Shown here: piece by piece, positions 33,738 to 42,029 of the stretch
How positions within the stretch are numbered: the stretch's first letter is position 1
How the letters are laid out: each line of letters opens with the position of its first letter
NCBI RefSeq assembly: GCF_042659465.1
Contig: NZ_JBHSSW010000012.1
Coordinates: 248,001 to 312,000 of the forward strand
Reading direction: 5' to 3'
DNA from: Ponticaulis profundi
GTDB lineage: Bacteria; Pseudomonadota; Alphaproteobacteria; Caulobacterales; Hyphomonadaceae
DNA: 64,000 nucleotides
Notes under the pieces: generated by a model
Database searches by the model: none
Told to the model about the DNA's origin: nothing
Seen by the model: only the letters and a program-made list of their open reading frames with translations
Translations under genes and position numbers: made by a program

Positions 33738-35312
33738 TTAGAAGGTCAGAACTTTCACATAGCGAACCTGTGGAAGCGCTTCGATTTTCTTCACCACGTC
33801 TTCTGGAATTTCAGCATCGATGCCGACCAGAGCAACGGCCTCTTCTCCCTGAGACTGACGGCCGAGGTTAAAGGTCGCGATGTTGATGCCTGCATCGCCG
33901 AGCATCACGCCGAGAGAGCCAATAAAGCCTGGTTTGTCGACGTTGTTGACGTAGAGAATAACCGGACGGAATTTCGCATCCAGCGCCATGCCTTTGACTT
34001 CGACAATCTTCGGCACGCCTGCAACGATTGAACCAGCAACGTCTCTCCAGCTGCCATCAACCTTCACGCGGATGCGGATCAGATTGTCATAGACAGGTGA
34101 GTCAGAGCGGGTTGCCTCAGTTAGGGTCACGCCGCGTGCTTTCAGCATTTCCGGAGCAGACACCATGTTGACTTCGGTGAAGAGCGGGCGAAGGGCGCCA
34201 GCAACAGCCGCAGCCGTGAGTGGCTTGGTGTTGAGGTGTGCAGGCTCGCCTTCAAAGCCGATCTCGATGTCAGAGAAACCACCATCCGCGATCTGGCCAG
34301 CAAACAGGCCGAGCTTTTCAGCAAGGTCAGCATATGGCTTGAGGCGAGGAGCTTCTTCTGCGGTGATGCTTGGCGTGTTGAGCGCATTGCTGATCGCGCC
34401 GGTCAGCAGGTAATCTGCGATCTGCTCAGCAATTTGCAGAGCAACGTTTTCCTGAGCTTCCGTCGTCGCGGCGCCAAGGTGAGGCGTTGCGATGAAGTTT
34501 GGCGCGCCAAAGAGAATGTTGTCCTTGGCTGGCTCTTCGACGAACACGTCGAACGCTGCTGCAGAGATGTGACCTGAATCAAGGCCAGCGCGGACCGCCG
34601 CTTCATCGACCAGTCCGCCACGTGCGCAGTTGATGATCATCACGCCTTTTTTGGTTTTCTGGATCGCATCAGCAGACAGAATATTCTTTGTCGCGGCCGT
34701 CAGGGGCGTGTGCAGCGTGATCGCATCAGCGCGTGCAAGCAGTTGCTCCAGCTCGACTTTCTGAACGCCCAGATCCGTCGCGCGCTCTTCAGTGAGGAAT
34801 GGGTCATATGCGACGACTTTCATTTTCAGACCAAGTGCGCGCTCGGCAACGATGGAACCGATATTGCCGCAGCCAATGACACCCAGTGTCTTGGCGGTCA
34901 GCTCTGTGCCCATGAAGGCTTTTTTCGGCCATTCGCCAGCCTGCGTGCCGCGGTCTGCAGCCGGGATCTGACGTGCGGCTGCAAACAGCATCGCAATCGC
35001 ATGTTCTGCTGTCGTGATGGCGTTGCCGAATGGCGTGTTCATCACAACAATACCTTTGGCGGTCGCTGCTTTCACATCAATATTGTCCACGCCGATACCT
35101 GCGCGGCCAATGACTTTGAGGTTTGTCGCAGCGGCGATGACATCGGCATCCGGCTTACAGGCTGAACGAACAGCAAGGCCGTCATAATCGCCAATGATGT
35201 CGATCAGCTCTTCCTTTGTCAGGCCAGGCTTTACGTCGACCTCGAGGCCGCGATTTTTGAAGATTTCGGCCGCCGCCGGGCTGAGTTTGTCCGCAATAAG
35301 AACCTTAGGCAT
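33738..35312 (-). CDS. serA: D-3-phosphoglycerate dehydrogenase
   Basis: SerA makes 3-phosphohydroxypyruvate, the first step of serine synthesis. The ATG at 35312 gives 524 residues, the usual length of the long form; 48 extra residues from an upstream ATG at 35456 are basic and unlike SerA. NAD loop GVIGCGNIGSIVAERAL, catalytic motifs NCARGGLVDEAAVR and TPHLGAATTEAQENVALQIA are clear. The C terminus has the intervening ASB domain and an ACT domain (LGVMLGDAGINIATFNLGR), expected to bind serine as feedback inhibitor. It is the last gene of a cluster with serC, lysE and a MazG-like gene. Confidence 0.95.
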   Translation of the reverse strand: MPKVLIADKLSPAAAEIFKNRGLEVDVKPGLTKEELIDIIGDYDGLAVRSACKPDADVIAAATNLKVIGRAGIGVDNIDVKAATAKGIVVMNTPFGNAITTAEHAIAMLFAAARQIPAADRGTQAGEWPKKAFMGTELTAKTLGVIGCGNIGSIVAERALGLKMKVVAYDPFLTEERATDLGVQKVELEQLLARADAITLHTPLTAATKNILSADAIQKTKKGVMIINCARGGLVDEAAVRAGLDSGHISAAAFDVFVEEPAKDNILFGAPNFIATPHLGAATTEAQENVALQIAEQIADYLLTGAISNALNTPSITAEEAPRLKPYADLAEKLGLFAGQIADGGFSDIEIGFEGEPAHLNTKPLTAAAVAGALRPLFTEVNMVSAPEMLKARGVTLTEATRSDSPVYDNLIRIRVKVDGSWRDVAGSIVAGVPKIVEVKGMALDAKFRPVILYVNNVDKPGFIGSLGVMLGDAGINIATFNLGRQSQGEEAVALVGIDAEIPEDVVKKIEALPQVRYVKVLTF

Positions 35313-35415
35313 GAATTTGTCTTTCTTCCTTTTGGCGTCGCTCCTGTTTTTGGTCCGGGAGGTCAGCCTGCGCGATTGCGCGAGATTACGATGAGGCACG
35401 CGGGTGAGGCGTGCG

Positions 35416-35727
35416 TTATTCCTGTGGTGACTTTTCTGTGTGCCCGCCGGTACCATCCCCGGCTGAGCGCCATTTGCGTTGACGATTGATCGTCATCTTT
35501 GCGTCGACTTCGATCTGAAGATCCTTGCCGAGACACCCCATGAGACGGTGGAGCAGGATGGCCACATCTGCAGCTTCCTTCCCCGCTTCATTGGTGTCTC
35601 CGGCTTCCAGCGCTTCAATCAGTTCAACAAGCTCGGTTTCAGCGCGACGGGCGAGAGCAACAGGGTCAGACACCTGTCCGAAGGTTGCATCGCCCCAATC
35701 GAGAATGGTCTTGCTGGTCTCGGTCAT
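35416..35727 (-). CDS. MazG-like nucleotide pyrophosphohydrolase
   Basis: The 103-residue protein has the all-alpha NTP-PPase metal motif: E-x2-E from ETELVELIEALEAGD, then EAGKEAADVAILLHRLMG supplying the second E-x2-D. This is the MazG/DUF550 family, which splits non-canonical or excess nucleoside triphosphates to monophosphate and pyrophosphate. Small and single-domain, so a dimer is expected. The ATG lies two bases after the lysE stop codon. Its presence in a serine cluster is not explained by known metabolism. Confidence 0.75.
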   Translation of the reverse strand: MTETSKTILDWGDATFGQVSDPVALARRAETELVELIEALEAGDTNEAGKEAADVAILLHRLMGCLGKDLQIEVDAKMTINRQRKWRSAGDGTGGHTEKSPQE

Positions 35728-35729
35728 GC

Positions 35730-36371
35730 TCAGGCGGCCTTTTCTTCAAAGAAGAGTTTCAGGCCAAACCCAATCAGCACCATGCCTGTCACGCTATCCA
35801 GAGTTCTGGTCACAGACGGACGTTTCAGAAACTGGCTGATCGGGCGTGTTGCCAGAACAATTGCAGCGAACCAGAAAAGTCCCATAACGGCATGAAGACT
35901 TGCCAGCAGTGTGCTCCAACCGACCGGACTGACGCCGTCGACCATGAACTGAGGCAGGAAACTGATATAGAAGACACCGATTTTCGGGTTCAGGAGATTG
36001 GTGAACAGGCCACGGGCAAACCAGCCTTTCAGCGTTGTTTGCTTCGTGACGGATCCGCTTTCATCAAAAGCCGACCGGCGCCGGATTGCGGACAAAACCA
36101 TATTGCCGCCAAGCCAGAGCAGATAGGCCGCCCCGGCGATGCGCATGAGGGTATAGGCCGTTTCAGAAACAGCCAGAACCGCCGCGACGCCGAGCGCTGA
36201 CAAAAGTCCCCAGAACAGAACGCCCAGACAGATACCGATCCCGGCCAGCATGGCTTTCATGCTGCTCTCAACGGCTGCTGTTCGCAGCACGAGCGCCGTA
36301 TCAATGCCGGGCGTCATGGTCATGAGCGCTGCAGCAATTGAAAAGCTGGTCAGAGATGTTGCGATATCCAT
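35730..36371 (-). CDS. LysE/RhtB-family amino acid exporter
   Basis: A 213-residue membrane protein with six predicted helices and the LysE-family start: MTPGIDTALVLRTAA (about 19-33), the motif that replaces GPGP of RhtB, GICLGVLFWGLLSALG, and AYLLWLGGNMVLSA. Such carriers export amino acids, often serine, threonine or lysine. It lies 37 bases downstream of serC and two bases upstream of the MazG-like gene, so export of serine or a related amino acid is a fair guess from context. Confidence 0.88.
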   Translation of the reverse strand: MDIATSLTSFSIAAALMTMTPGIDTALVLRTAAVESSMKAMLAGIGICLGVLFWGLLSALGVAAVLAVSETAYTLMRIAGAAYLLWLGGNMVLSAIRRRSAFDESGSVTKQTTLKGWFARGLFTNLLNPKIGVFYISFLPQFMVDGVSPVGWSTLLASLHAVMGLFWFAAIVLATRPISQFLKRPSVTRTLDSVTGMVLIGFGLKLFFEEKAA

Positions 36372-36408
36372 CTGTCCGGACCTTTCCGATCAGAAGTCGT
36401 TCCCTGGA

Positions 36409-37575
36409 TCAGACCGTAGCGATCGTCTCCCCGAATGCCCATTCGAGCCAAGGCGTCAGCGCCTTCACGTCGGATGGCTCAACCGTGGCACCGCACCAGA
36501 TACGCAGGCCTGGAGGCGCAGAGCGATAGCCGTTCGCGTCGAAAGCAACTTCTTCCTTTTCCAGAAGACCTGTCATTTTCTTCATGAAAGCGACCTGGTC
36601 GTCTGCAGACAGAGCTGCGAAACGTGCATCGACGATCTTGAGCGTAACGCCTGTGTTTGAACGCGTTGCTGCATCGGCGCAGAGGAATTCAATCCAGTCG
36701 GTCCTGGCAACCCAGTCCTCGAGAATGCAGAGGCTTTCGTCGGAGCGCGCTTTCAGGGCTTTCCAGCCGCCGAGGCTTTGCGCCCATTTCAGGGACTGAA
36801 TATAGTCTTCTACGCACAGCATGGATGGTGTGTTGATGGTGGCACCTTCGAAGATGCCGAGGTCTACCTTGCCTTTTTTCACCATGCGGAAAATCTTCGG
36901 CAGAGGGCGGTTTGGCTTGTAGCGTTCCAGGCGTGCCACCGCATTTGGTGACAGGATCAGCATGCCGTGAGCAGCTTCACCGCCGAGAATTTTCTGCCAG
37001 GAGAATGTCGTGACGTCGCATTTTGCCCAGTCGATATCCTGAGCGAAAGCAGCTGAGGTCGCATCATTGATGACAACACGGTCCGGGTTCGGCTTGATCC
37101 AGTCAGCATTCAGGACTTTCACGCCGGCGGTTGTGCCGTTCCATGTGAAAATGATGTCCGCGTCGTCGCGTGCCTTCGTGAAGTCTGGCAGCGTGCCATA
37201 TTCCTTGGCGACGTGTGTCGTTGCGTCGACGTCAGTGAGTTGTTCGAGTGTGTCCTTGACCCAGTCTTCGCCAAAGCTTTCCCAGGCGAAGATGTCGACC
37301 GGGCGCTCGCCGAGCATGGACCACATCGCCATTTCAACCGCGCCGGTATCGGATGCAGGCACAATGCCGATCAGATAGTCGTCTGGAACACCCAGCACTT
37401 CGCGCGTCAGGTCGATCGCTTCCTTCAGCTTGGCTTTACCAAGCTTGGAACGGTGCGAACGGCCAAGGGCAGCGTCTGACAGTTGGTCAAGGGAAAAGCC
37501 CGGGCGTTTCGCCGTCGGACCAGAAGAAAAATAAGGGCACGCAGGGCGCGTGTCCGGTTTTGGAGCGGTGCTCAT
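36409..37575 (-). CDS. serC: Phosphoserine aminotransferase
   Basis: SerC transaminates phosphohydroxypyruvate to phosphoserine with PLP. The 388-residue protein belongs to the alphaproteobacterial SerC branch: FSSGPTAKRPGF near the N terminus, RSHRSKLGKAKLKEAI, IVPASDTGAVEMAMW, NDATSAAFAQDIDW, and the PLP lysine in FSWQKILGGEAAHGML. The start follows the RBS AGGAG, part of which sits in the last hairpin of a serC leader-like structure. It opens the cluster serC-lysE-mazG-like-serA; serB is not here. Confidence 0.95.
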   Translation of the reverse strand: MSTAPKPDTRPACPYFSSGPTAKRPGFSLDQLSDAALGRSHRSKLGKAKLKEAIDLTREVLGVPDDYLIGIVPASDTGAVEMAMWSMLGERPVDIFAWESFGEDWVKDTLEQLTDVDATTHVAKEYGTLPDFTKARDDADIIFTWNGTTAGVKVLNADWIKPNPDRVVINDATSAAFAQDIDWAKCDVTTFSWQKILGGEAAHGMLILSPNAVARLERYKPNRPLPKIFRMVKKGKVDLGIFEGATINTPSMLCVEDYIQSLKWAQSLGGWKALKARSDESLCILEDWVARTDWIEFLCADAATRSNTGVTLKIVDARFAALSADDQVAFMKKMTGLLEKEEVAFDANGYRSAPPGLRIWCGATVEPSDVKALTPWLEWAFGETIATV

Positions 37576-37586
37576 CTGTATTGTCT

Positions 37587-37638
37587 CCTATCCTCACAGA
37601 TAGGCTGGGCGCCGTTGGGGGCGCCTGGCCCGCAGCCC
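37587..37638 (-). promoter_or_regulatory. serC leader-like RNA
   Basis: Upstream of serC on the minus strand the RNA can fold into a large GC-rich hairpin, in which GGCGCC (37625-37620) pairs with GGCGCC (37613-37608), and a small hairpin CCTATC (37604-37599), loop, GATAGG (37592-37587) whose 3' strand runs into the AGGAG ribosome site. The Rfam serC leader is described as an alphaproteobacterial element before serC-serA whose last stem covers the ribosome site, which is what is seen here. An alternative stem GGCTG/CAGCC shares two bases with the small hairpin, so the two could switch. Assignment by eye, not by covariance model. Confidence 0.55.
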
Positions 37639-37729
37639 GTATCTCATGAAAACGTTTACGAAGCGAGCGAAGAATTATGACATTTTCGTCGAATTCACTC
37701 TACGAGAACAGCGAGCCTATGAAGGCCGA

Positions 37730-38326
37730 TCAGTCGAAGAGTGAGCCCTGCGACGAGCAATAGTCTGACAGCCAGACGAGCGCCTTATAGGTGCGTTCTG
37801 CACGCACATCATCCATAAATGTGAAAGAGGCTTCCTCCGTGAAGCCAGACCTTCTCGTGTATTCAGACTGCAGATCGTTATACTTTACAGCATTTGTGCC
37901 GTCTGCACTCACGAGCCGAACCAGTGCGTAGTCCGGGTCGATATCCCAGCGCTCCGGGTTTCTTGGTTCAAACTGTATGAGGTCTGGATCGATAGATGTC
38001 AGGTCAATTTCATATTCGGTGATCTCGTCATAAAGTATGCCGCCATCGTCTTCGACCCGTTTGAAGGAATATGTGTACTTCAGGAAGCATGGGTCATTTT
38101 CAGAATTATCCCAGTGAAAGTAGCGTCTGGTCTGATCGTAGATTTTGTAGCGTTCGCTTCCGGTATATTTGCCATATCCGCTGTTTGTGTCGCCAGCATA
38201 TCGCTCAACATACTGCTGGATGAACTCATAGGCCTGTAGGGGGCTGATATTATCCTGCGCGGATGCTGACTGGCCCCCGAGATTGAAAATACCAAGCGCG
38301 GCAATTGCCAGTGTTCTGAATCGCAT
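37730..38326 (-). CDS. Secreted hypothetical protein
   Basis: The 198-residue protein has a signal peptide ending SASAQD and no membrane segment after it, so it is probably periplasmic or secreted. It is rich in aspartate, tyrosine and arginine, with two cysteines (NDPCFLKYTY, SDYCSSQ) that may form a disulfide. No family is recognised. The gene stands alone upstream of serC, with about 90 bases to the leader and no terminator visible between them. Confidence 0.6.
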   Translation of the reverse strand: MRFRTLAIAALGIFNLGGQSASAQDNISPLQAYEFIQQYVERYAGDTNSGYGKYTGSERYKIYDQTRRYFHWDNSENDPCFLKYTYSFKRVEDDGGILYDEITEYEIDLTSIDPDLIQFEPRNPERWDIDPDYALVRLVSADGTNAVKYNDLQSEYTRRSGFTEEASFTFMDDVRAERTYKALVWLSDYCSSQGSLFD

Positions 38327-38526
38327 GCGAAATTCCCCATATCAGCCCAAATTCTTCCATTTAAACTTATTCAATGCGGGAGACCGCACGTAAAGCCTCT
38401 GGCAGCGAATGCCGCGAAATGGTCACCGGCTGGCCGTAAAGCCTGCTGAACGCAATTGCAGTCAATGCGTTATAGGCAATTGCGCTGAATAAGGGTAGGT
38501 AGGCGTAACGCGGTCAGGAGGCATGA

Positions 38527-39042
38527 ATGGTAGCTGGGTCAGACAGTCCAACGTCAATGTATGATGAGATCACGTCGTTTTCGGAGAACTCCACGCCGCC
38601 GAAAACACAAACCGTGACAAGTCGGATCAAGCATCCTGCCACGTTTGAAATCGGTATTGCGCTTGCGCTGACGGTCGGATCTCTGATTGCCTTGCTGCTC
38701 GTAAAGCTGATTGGTGGGGCATCCTTTATGGGGGATATCCTGTCCTTCGGTCTGATCGGGCTGTTCTGTGTCGGGCTGGTTTATGCGGCATCTGTCGGTG
38801 GTGCGATCTATCTGTCGAAACGCGGTACTGTGCCAAAGCTTTACTGGGTTGCTGTCGGTGTGCTGGACCGCGAGACCAAGGACGACGCACCTGTGCCGGT
38901 TGATTATCTCTATCTGGAGCTCGCCGACGGGCGACGCCTGTCTGTGAAGGCCGATCCCGACATTGCAGACAGAGCGGCGCCAGGAAAAGTTGGCTGGGCC
39001 ACGTTCGACAAGACGTCCGTTACGCGCTTCGTCACAGGATAA
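38527..39042 (+). CDS. Membrane protein of unknown function
   Basis: The 171-residue protein has a polar N terminus of about 37 residues, two membrane helices (about 43-62 and 75-95), and a soluble C-terminal domain of 75 residues (VGVLDRETKDDAPVPVDYLY...VKADPDIADRAAPGKVGW) that probably forms a small beta fold. The ATG has GGAGG at a six-base distance. It ends five bases before the TrpF-like gene and is likely cotranscribed. Two ten-base direct repeats (CGTAAAGCCT at 38389 and 38435) lie upstream; their meaning is unknown. Confidence 0.6.
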   Translation: MVAGSDSPTSMYDEITSFSENSTPPKTQTVTSRIKHPATFEIGIALALTVGSLIALLLVKLIGGASFMGDILSFGLIGLFCVGLVYAASVGGAIYLSKRGTVPKLYWVAVGVLDRETKDDAPVPVDYLYLELADGRRLSVKADPDIADRAAPGKVGWATFDKTSVTRFVTG

Positions 39043-39047
39043 GGCCG

Positions 39048-39713
39048 ATGCGGACCCGGGTGAAAATCTGCTGTATCTCGTCGATTGATGAAGCGCAGCT
39101 GGCGATCCGGAAAGGCGCTGATGCGGTTGGGCTGGTCGGTGCCATGCCATCGGGACCGGGGCCAATCTCGGATCAGAAAATCCGTGAAATCGCAGCGCAA
39201 ATTCCGCCGCCCATTGGGTGCTTTCTCCTGACGCAGGAAGAAAAGTCAGATGAGATTGCCGAGCACCTTTTGCGCACGGGTGTGCCCACGGTCCAGCTCG
39301 TGCGCCATCTCTCCATTGTTGAAACCATGCATCTCGACCGGGTCTTGCTGACAACGCGCCGGGTGCAGGTGATCCATATGGAAGGCCCGGAGGCCCTCGA
39401 TCTGATTGAAAAATATGAGCCGCATGTGCATGCGTTTCTGCTCGATTCGGGGAAACCGGGCGCCGATATACCTGAGCTTGGCGGTACAGGGCGAACCCAT
39501 GACTGGGAGTTATCACGCGCCTTTGTCGAGAAGGCGAAGAAACCCGTCTTTCTCGCAGGTGGCCTCACGCCGGAGAATGTCGGTGACGCGATCGCTCGCG
39601 TGAAACCCTTCGGCGTGGATGTTTGCTCTGGTGTTCGCACAAATGGACATCTCGACCCGAAAAAGCTGGATGCCTTCATGTCTGCCGTTCGGACGGCAGA
39701 TCGGCACCGCTAA
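39048..39713 (+). CDS. Phosphoribosylanthranilate isomerase-like (TrpF-like) barrel protein
   Basis: A 221-residue (beta/alpha)8-barrel. The catalytic pair of TrpF is present: the cysteine in VKICCIS (residues 5-11) and the aspartate in FLLDSGKPG, with phosphate-binding LAGGLTPENVGDAI and DVCSGVRTNG. In classical TrpF the last reads DVSSGVE; here arginine stands in place of the glutamate, as in stand-alone paralogues outside trp operons. No trp genes lie near. It may carry out the tryptophan step or a related Amadori rearrangement. Upstream is a membrane protein gene, downstream a DMT exporter after 15 bases. Confidence 0.75.
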   Translation: MRTRVKICCISSIDEAQLAIRKGADAVGLVGAMPSGPGPISDQKIREIAAQIPPPIGCFLLTQEEKSDEIAEHLLRTGVPTVQLVRHLSIVETMHLDRVLLTTRRVQVIHMEGPEALDLIEKYEPHVHAFLLDSGKPGADIPELGGTGRTHDWELSRAFVEKAKKPVFLAGGLTPENVGDAIARVKPFGVDVCSGVRTNGHLDPKKLDAFMSAVRTADRHR

Positions 39714-39728
39714 CAAGTTCATCAGGGA

Positions 39729-40676
39729 ATGACGCCGCTCGGAACCGGAAAACGAAGCCCGCTTGACTGGACCTTGTTCGTTATTCTGACCTGCCTTTGG
39801 GCAAGCGCCTATCCCTGTACGCGTCTCGCCGTCAGTGCAGGCGCCCCGGAACTTGGATTGCCGCCGGAAGTCGTGACCTCGGCGCGGCTGACGCTTGGAG
39901 CGATCATTCTTCTGATTGCTGCATTTGCCACGCGCCAGACCTGGCCACCCCTCAAGGATGTGAAGCGCTGGGGCGCAATGTGTGTGATGGGGCTGGTCGG
40001 GACGGCAGCGCCTTTTTATGTGATCACGACCGCCCAGAAGACGGTCGATTCCAGTCTTGCGGCGCTTTATGTTGCCGCTTCTCCGCTCTTTGTTGCGGCA
40101 CTCGCCCATTTCTTTTTCAAGGATGAGCGCATGACCTGGCGCAAGGCGCTTGGGCTGGTGATCGGGTTTGGCGGCGTCGCGATCCTGTTTGGCCCGGAAG
40201 CGGTGCGCGGGATTGGCTCTGCGAGCACGGTCGCGCAGGCGTTGTGTCTGCTGGGCACGCTCTTCTACACCATTCACACCATATTGGCGCGCGGCGCGCC
40301 AAGCATGCCGCCCATCGTCCTGTCGGCTGGATTTGTGACCTTCGGAGCGATTTCAAGCTGGTTTGGCCTGATCACAGTGGATTTTGCATCGCTCAATCCG
40401 CAGCCGAGCGCAATTCTTGGCGTAATCGGGCTGGGGATTGGTCCGACAGCGCTTGCCTCCATGCTCTATATGCAGCTGGTGGCCAGAACGAGTGCGACGT
40501 TTCTCTCGCTCACCGGGTACACCATTCCGGTCGTGTCTGCATTGATCGGTTTTCTGGCATTTGGGGAAGTGCAGAGCTGGCACGCCATCATCGCCTTCCT
40601 TTTCATTTTGGCAGGGGTCTGGGTGTCTCAGCAGTCTGGAAAGTCTAAATCCCGGCCCGTGACAGAAGACGCGTAA
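39729..40676 (+). CDS. EamA/DMT-family transporter
   Basis: A 315-residue integral membrane protein with ten helices in two EamA repeats: LTCLWASAYPCTRLAVSAGAP opens the first, and LGTLFYTIHTILARG the second; AALYVAASPLFVAALAHFFF and TSATFLSLTGYTIPVVSALIG are typical repeat ends. These carriers export metabolites or amino acids. The 3' end overlaps the convergent lipase gene by 32 bases. The substrate is unknown. It is likely the third gene of a unit starting at 38527. Confidence 0.9.
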   Translation: MTPLGTGKRSPLDWTLFVILTCLWASAYPCTRLAVSAGAPELGLPPEVVTSARLTLGAIILLIAAFATRQTWPPLKDVKRWGAMCVMGLVGTAAPFYVITTAQKTVDSSLAALYVAASPLFVAALAHFFFKDERMTWRKALGLVIGFGGVAILFGPEAVRGIGSASTVAQALCLLGTLFYTIHTILARGAPSMPPIVLSAGFVTFGAISSWFGLITVDFASLNPQPSAILGVIGLGIGPTALASMLYMQLVARTSATFLSLTGYTIPVVSALIGFLAFGEVQSWHAIIAFLFILAGVWVSQQSGKSKSRPVTEDA

Positions 40677-41583
40677 AGGCTTCCCAGAATTCGGCCCGAA
40701 CGGCATCGGTTTCCATCAGGATTTCATGACGCGCGCGCGCAATGGAAATGTGCTCGACATCGCTGAGCTGCGCGGCAATCCGTTTGTGGCTTTCATTGTC
40801 GACGAGCGCTTCTTCTTCTGCTGTCGCGATGAGGATGGGGCAGGTGATGTCTGCGAGTTCGTCGGGTCTGGCGAACTGATCAATTACGTCGAGGGACGCA
40901 CCAAGCCAGCTCCAGGTCACCTGACCGAGTTCCAGTTCGGGCGCCGTATCCAAAAGCCGCTCATTGCGCTCCCAGCGTTTATGATCGTGCGTGACCATGT
41001 TCTCGCCAAAGCTCTCACGGGGTTTATTCGGCAGGACAAAGGTGTTGCCGCGCCCCATCGTCTTCATGGCCCAGGCGATATATTTCATGCCCATGAAGCG
41101 GCTTTTCAGTCCCCACATAGGTGCGGTGAAAGCGGCCGCGTCGACCTGCACCAATTGTTTGGCAATGGCGGCAAGGGCAATCGCGCCGCCCATGGAATGT
41201 GCCAGGGACACATAAGGACGGGGCAGTGTTTCGGACAGTTCGCTCAGCGCCTTGCGCAGGGCATTCATGAAGGTTTCGAACGTGTCGATATGACCTTTCA
41301 GCGGGTCGGGCAGCAGGCGATGTGAAAGCCCTTGTCCTGGCCAGTCGAGTGTCAGAACGGCAAAGCCCATATCCTGAAGCTCGCGCGCTGTTTCGAAGTA
41401 TTTTTCGATAAACTCCGTCCGTCCCGGACAGATAATCACTGTGCCGCGTGGATGTTCACCGTCACGCGCCGGCGCGACGCACATACGCAGCTTGCGTCCC
41501 TCGCGACCTTCCAGCCATTTGACGTAAGCGCCTTTCGGGGGCGGGTTACCTTCAACTTCAATGAGGTGTCTGGAAGGCATCAA
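40645..41583 (-). CDS. Alpha/beta-hydrolase, lysophospholipase/monoacylglycerol lipase-like
   Basis: The 312-residue enzyme has the serine nucleophile in VSLAHSMGGAIAL, the aspartate in PILIATAEEEALVDN, and the histidine in RARHEILMETD. The N-terminal RGTVIICPGRTEFIEKYFE and TLDWPGQGLSHRLLPDP fit the Hydrolase_4/monoacylglycerol lipase group. It would release fatty acids from lysophospholipids or glycerides in the cytoplasm. It lies six bases behind the SCP2 gene, a lipid carrier, and the two likely work on the same lipids. Overlaps the end of the DMT exporter gene. Confidence 0.9.
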   Translation of the reverse strand: MMPSRHLIEVEGNPPPKGAYVKWLEGREGRKLRMCVAPARDGEHPRGTVIICPGRTEFIEKYFETARELQDMGFAVLTLDWPGQGLSHRLLPDPLKGHIDTFETFMNALRKALSELSETLPRPYVSLAHSMGGAIALAAIAKQLVQVDAAAFTAPMWGLKSRFMGMKYIAWAMKTMGRGNTFVLPNKPRESFGENMVTHDHKRWERNERLLDTAPELELGQVTWSWLGASLDVIDQFARPDELADITCPILIATAEEEALVDNESHKRIAAQLSDVEHISIARARHEILMETDAVRAEFWEAFTRLLSRAGI

Positions 41584-41589
41584 CTCGCC

Positions 41590-41892
41590 TTACGCAAATT
41601 TGGAAATCAGGTTCTGCAGGGACATGACAACGCCCATATCACCGGCAATCTTGAGCTTGCCTGTCATCATGGCGCGGGTCGGATCAAGCTCGCGTTTGGC
41701 CAGCTTCTTGAAATCTTCCCAGGTGACGGACACGGTTGCGTCGGCCGGTTTGTCTTCATTGCTGGCTTCATTATTGACGCCGTCCAGAAACAGTCTGCCG
41801 AAACTGCCAAAGTCAAGTTTGAGCGTTTTGTTGAACTCGTCGGTCGATTTCAGCGCCTCATCAGCCTTGGCTGTCAAACCTGCCAGATCCAT
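41590..41892 (-). CDS. SCP2 sterol-binding domain protein
   Basis: A 100-residue single SCP2 domain. The segments ATVSVTWEDFKKLAKRELD, RAMMTGKLKIAGDMG and VVMSLQNLISKF are the conserved lipid-pocket strand and C-terminal helix. SCP2 proteins bind acyl-CoAs, fatty acids or sterols. It is the first gene of a two-gene unit with the lipase and is divergent from an acyl-CoA carboxylase subunit, so lipid transport or presentation to the hydrolase is likely. Confidence 0.9.
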   Translation of the reverse strand: MDLAGLTAKADEALKSTDEFNKTLKLDFGSFGRLFLDGVNNEASNEDKPADATVSVTWEDFKKLAKRELDPTRAMMTGKLKIAGDMGVVMSLQNLISKFA

Positions 41893-42029
41893 CCGGGTCT
41901 CCTTGCGTCGTGCTCTGTTCTATGGACGCGCACACCTCTTAAGGCAATAGCGGGGTTCACTGATAAAAAAGGGCTGTCATTCGAAACACTTCGCGATAGT
42001 TTGCTCGCAAAAATGGGAGGAGAGCGGTC

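Noticed and set aside
38389..38444. Ten-base direct repeat CGTAAAGCCT twice, 46 bases apart, before the membrane protein gene
   Set aside because: Too short and only two copies; could be a regulator site, but nothing supports it further.
38554..39516. 320-codon minus-strand frame across the membrane protein and TrpF-like genes
   Set aside because: It spans two plus-strand genes with better evidence (RBS, domains), and has no domain of its own.
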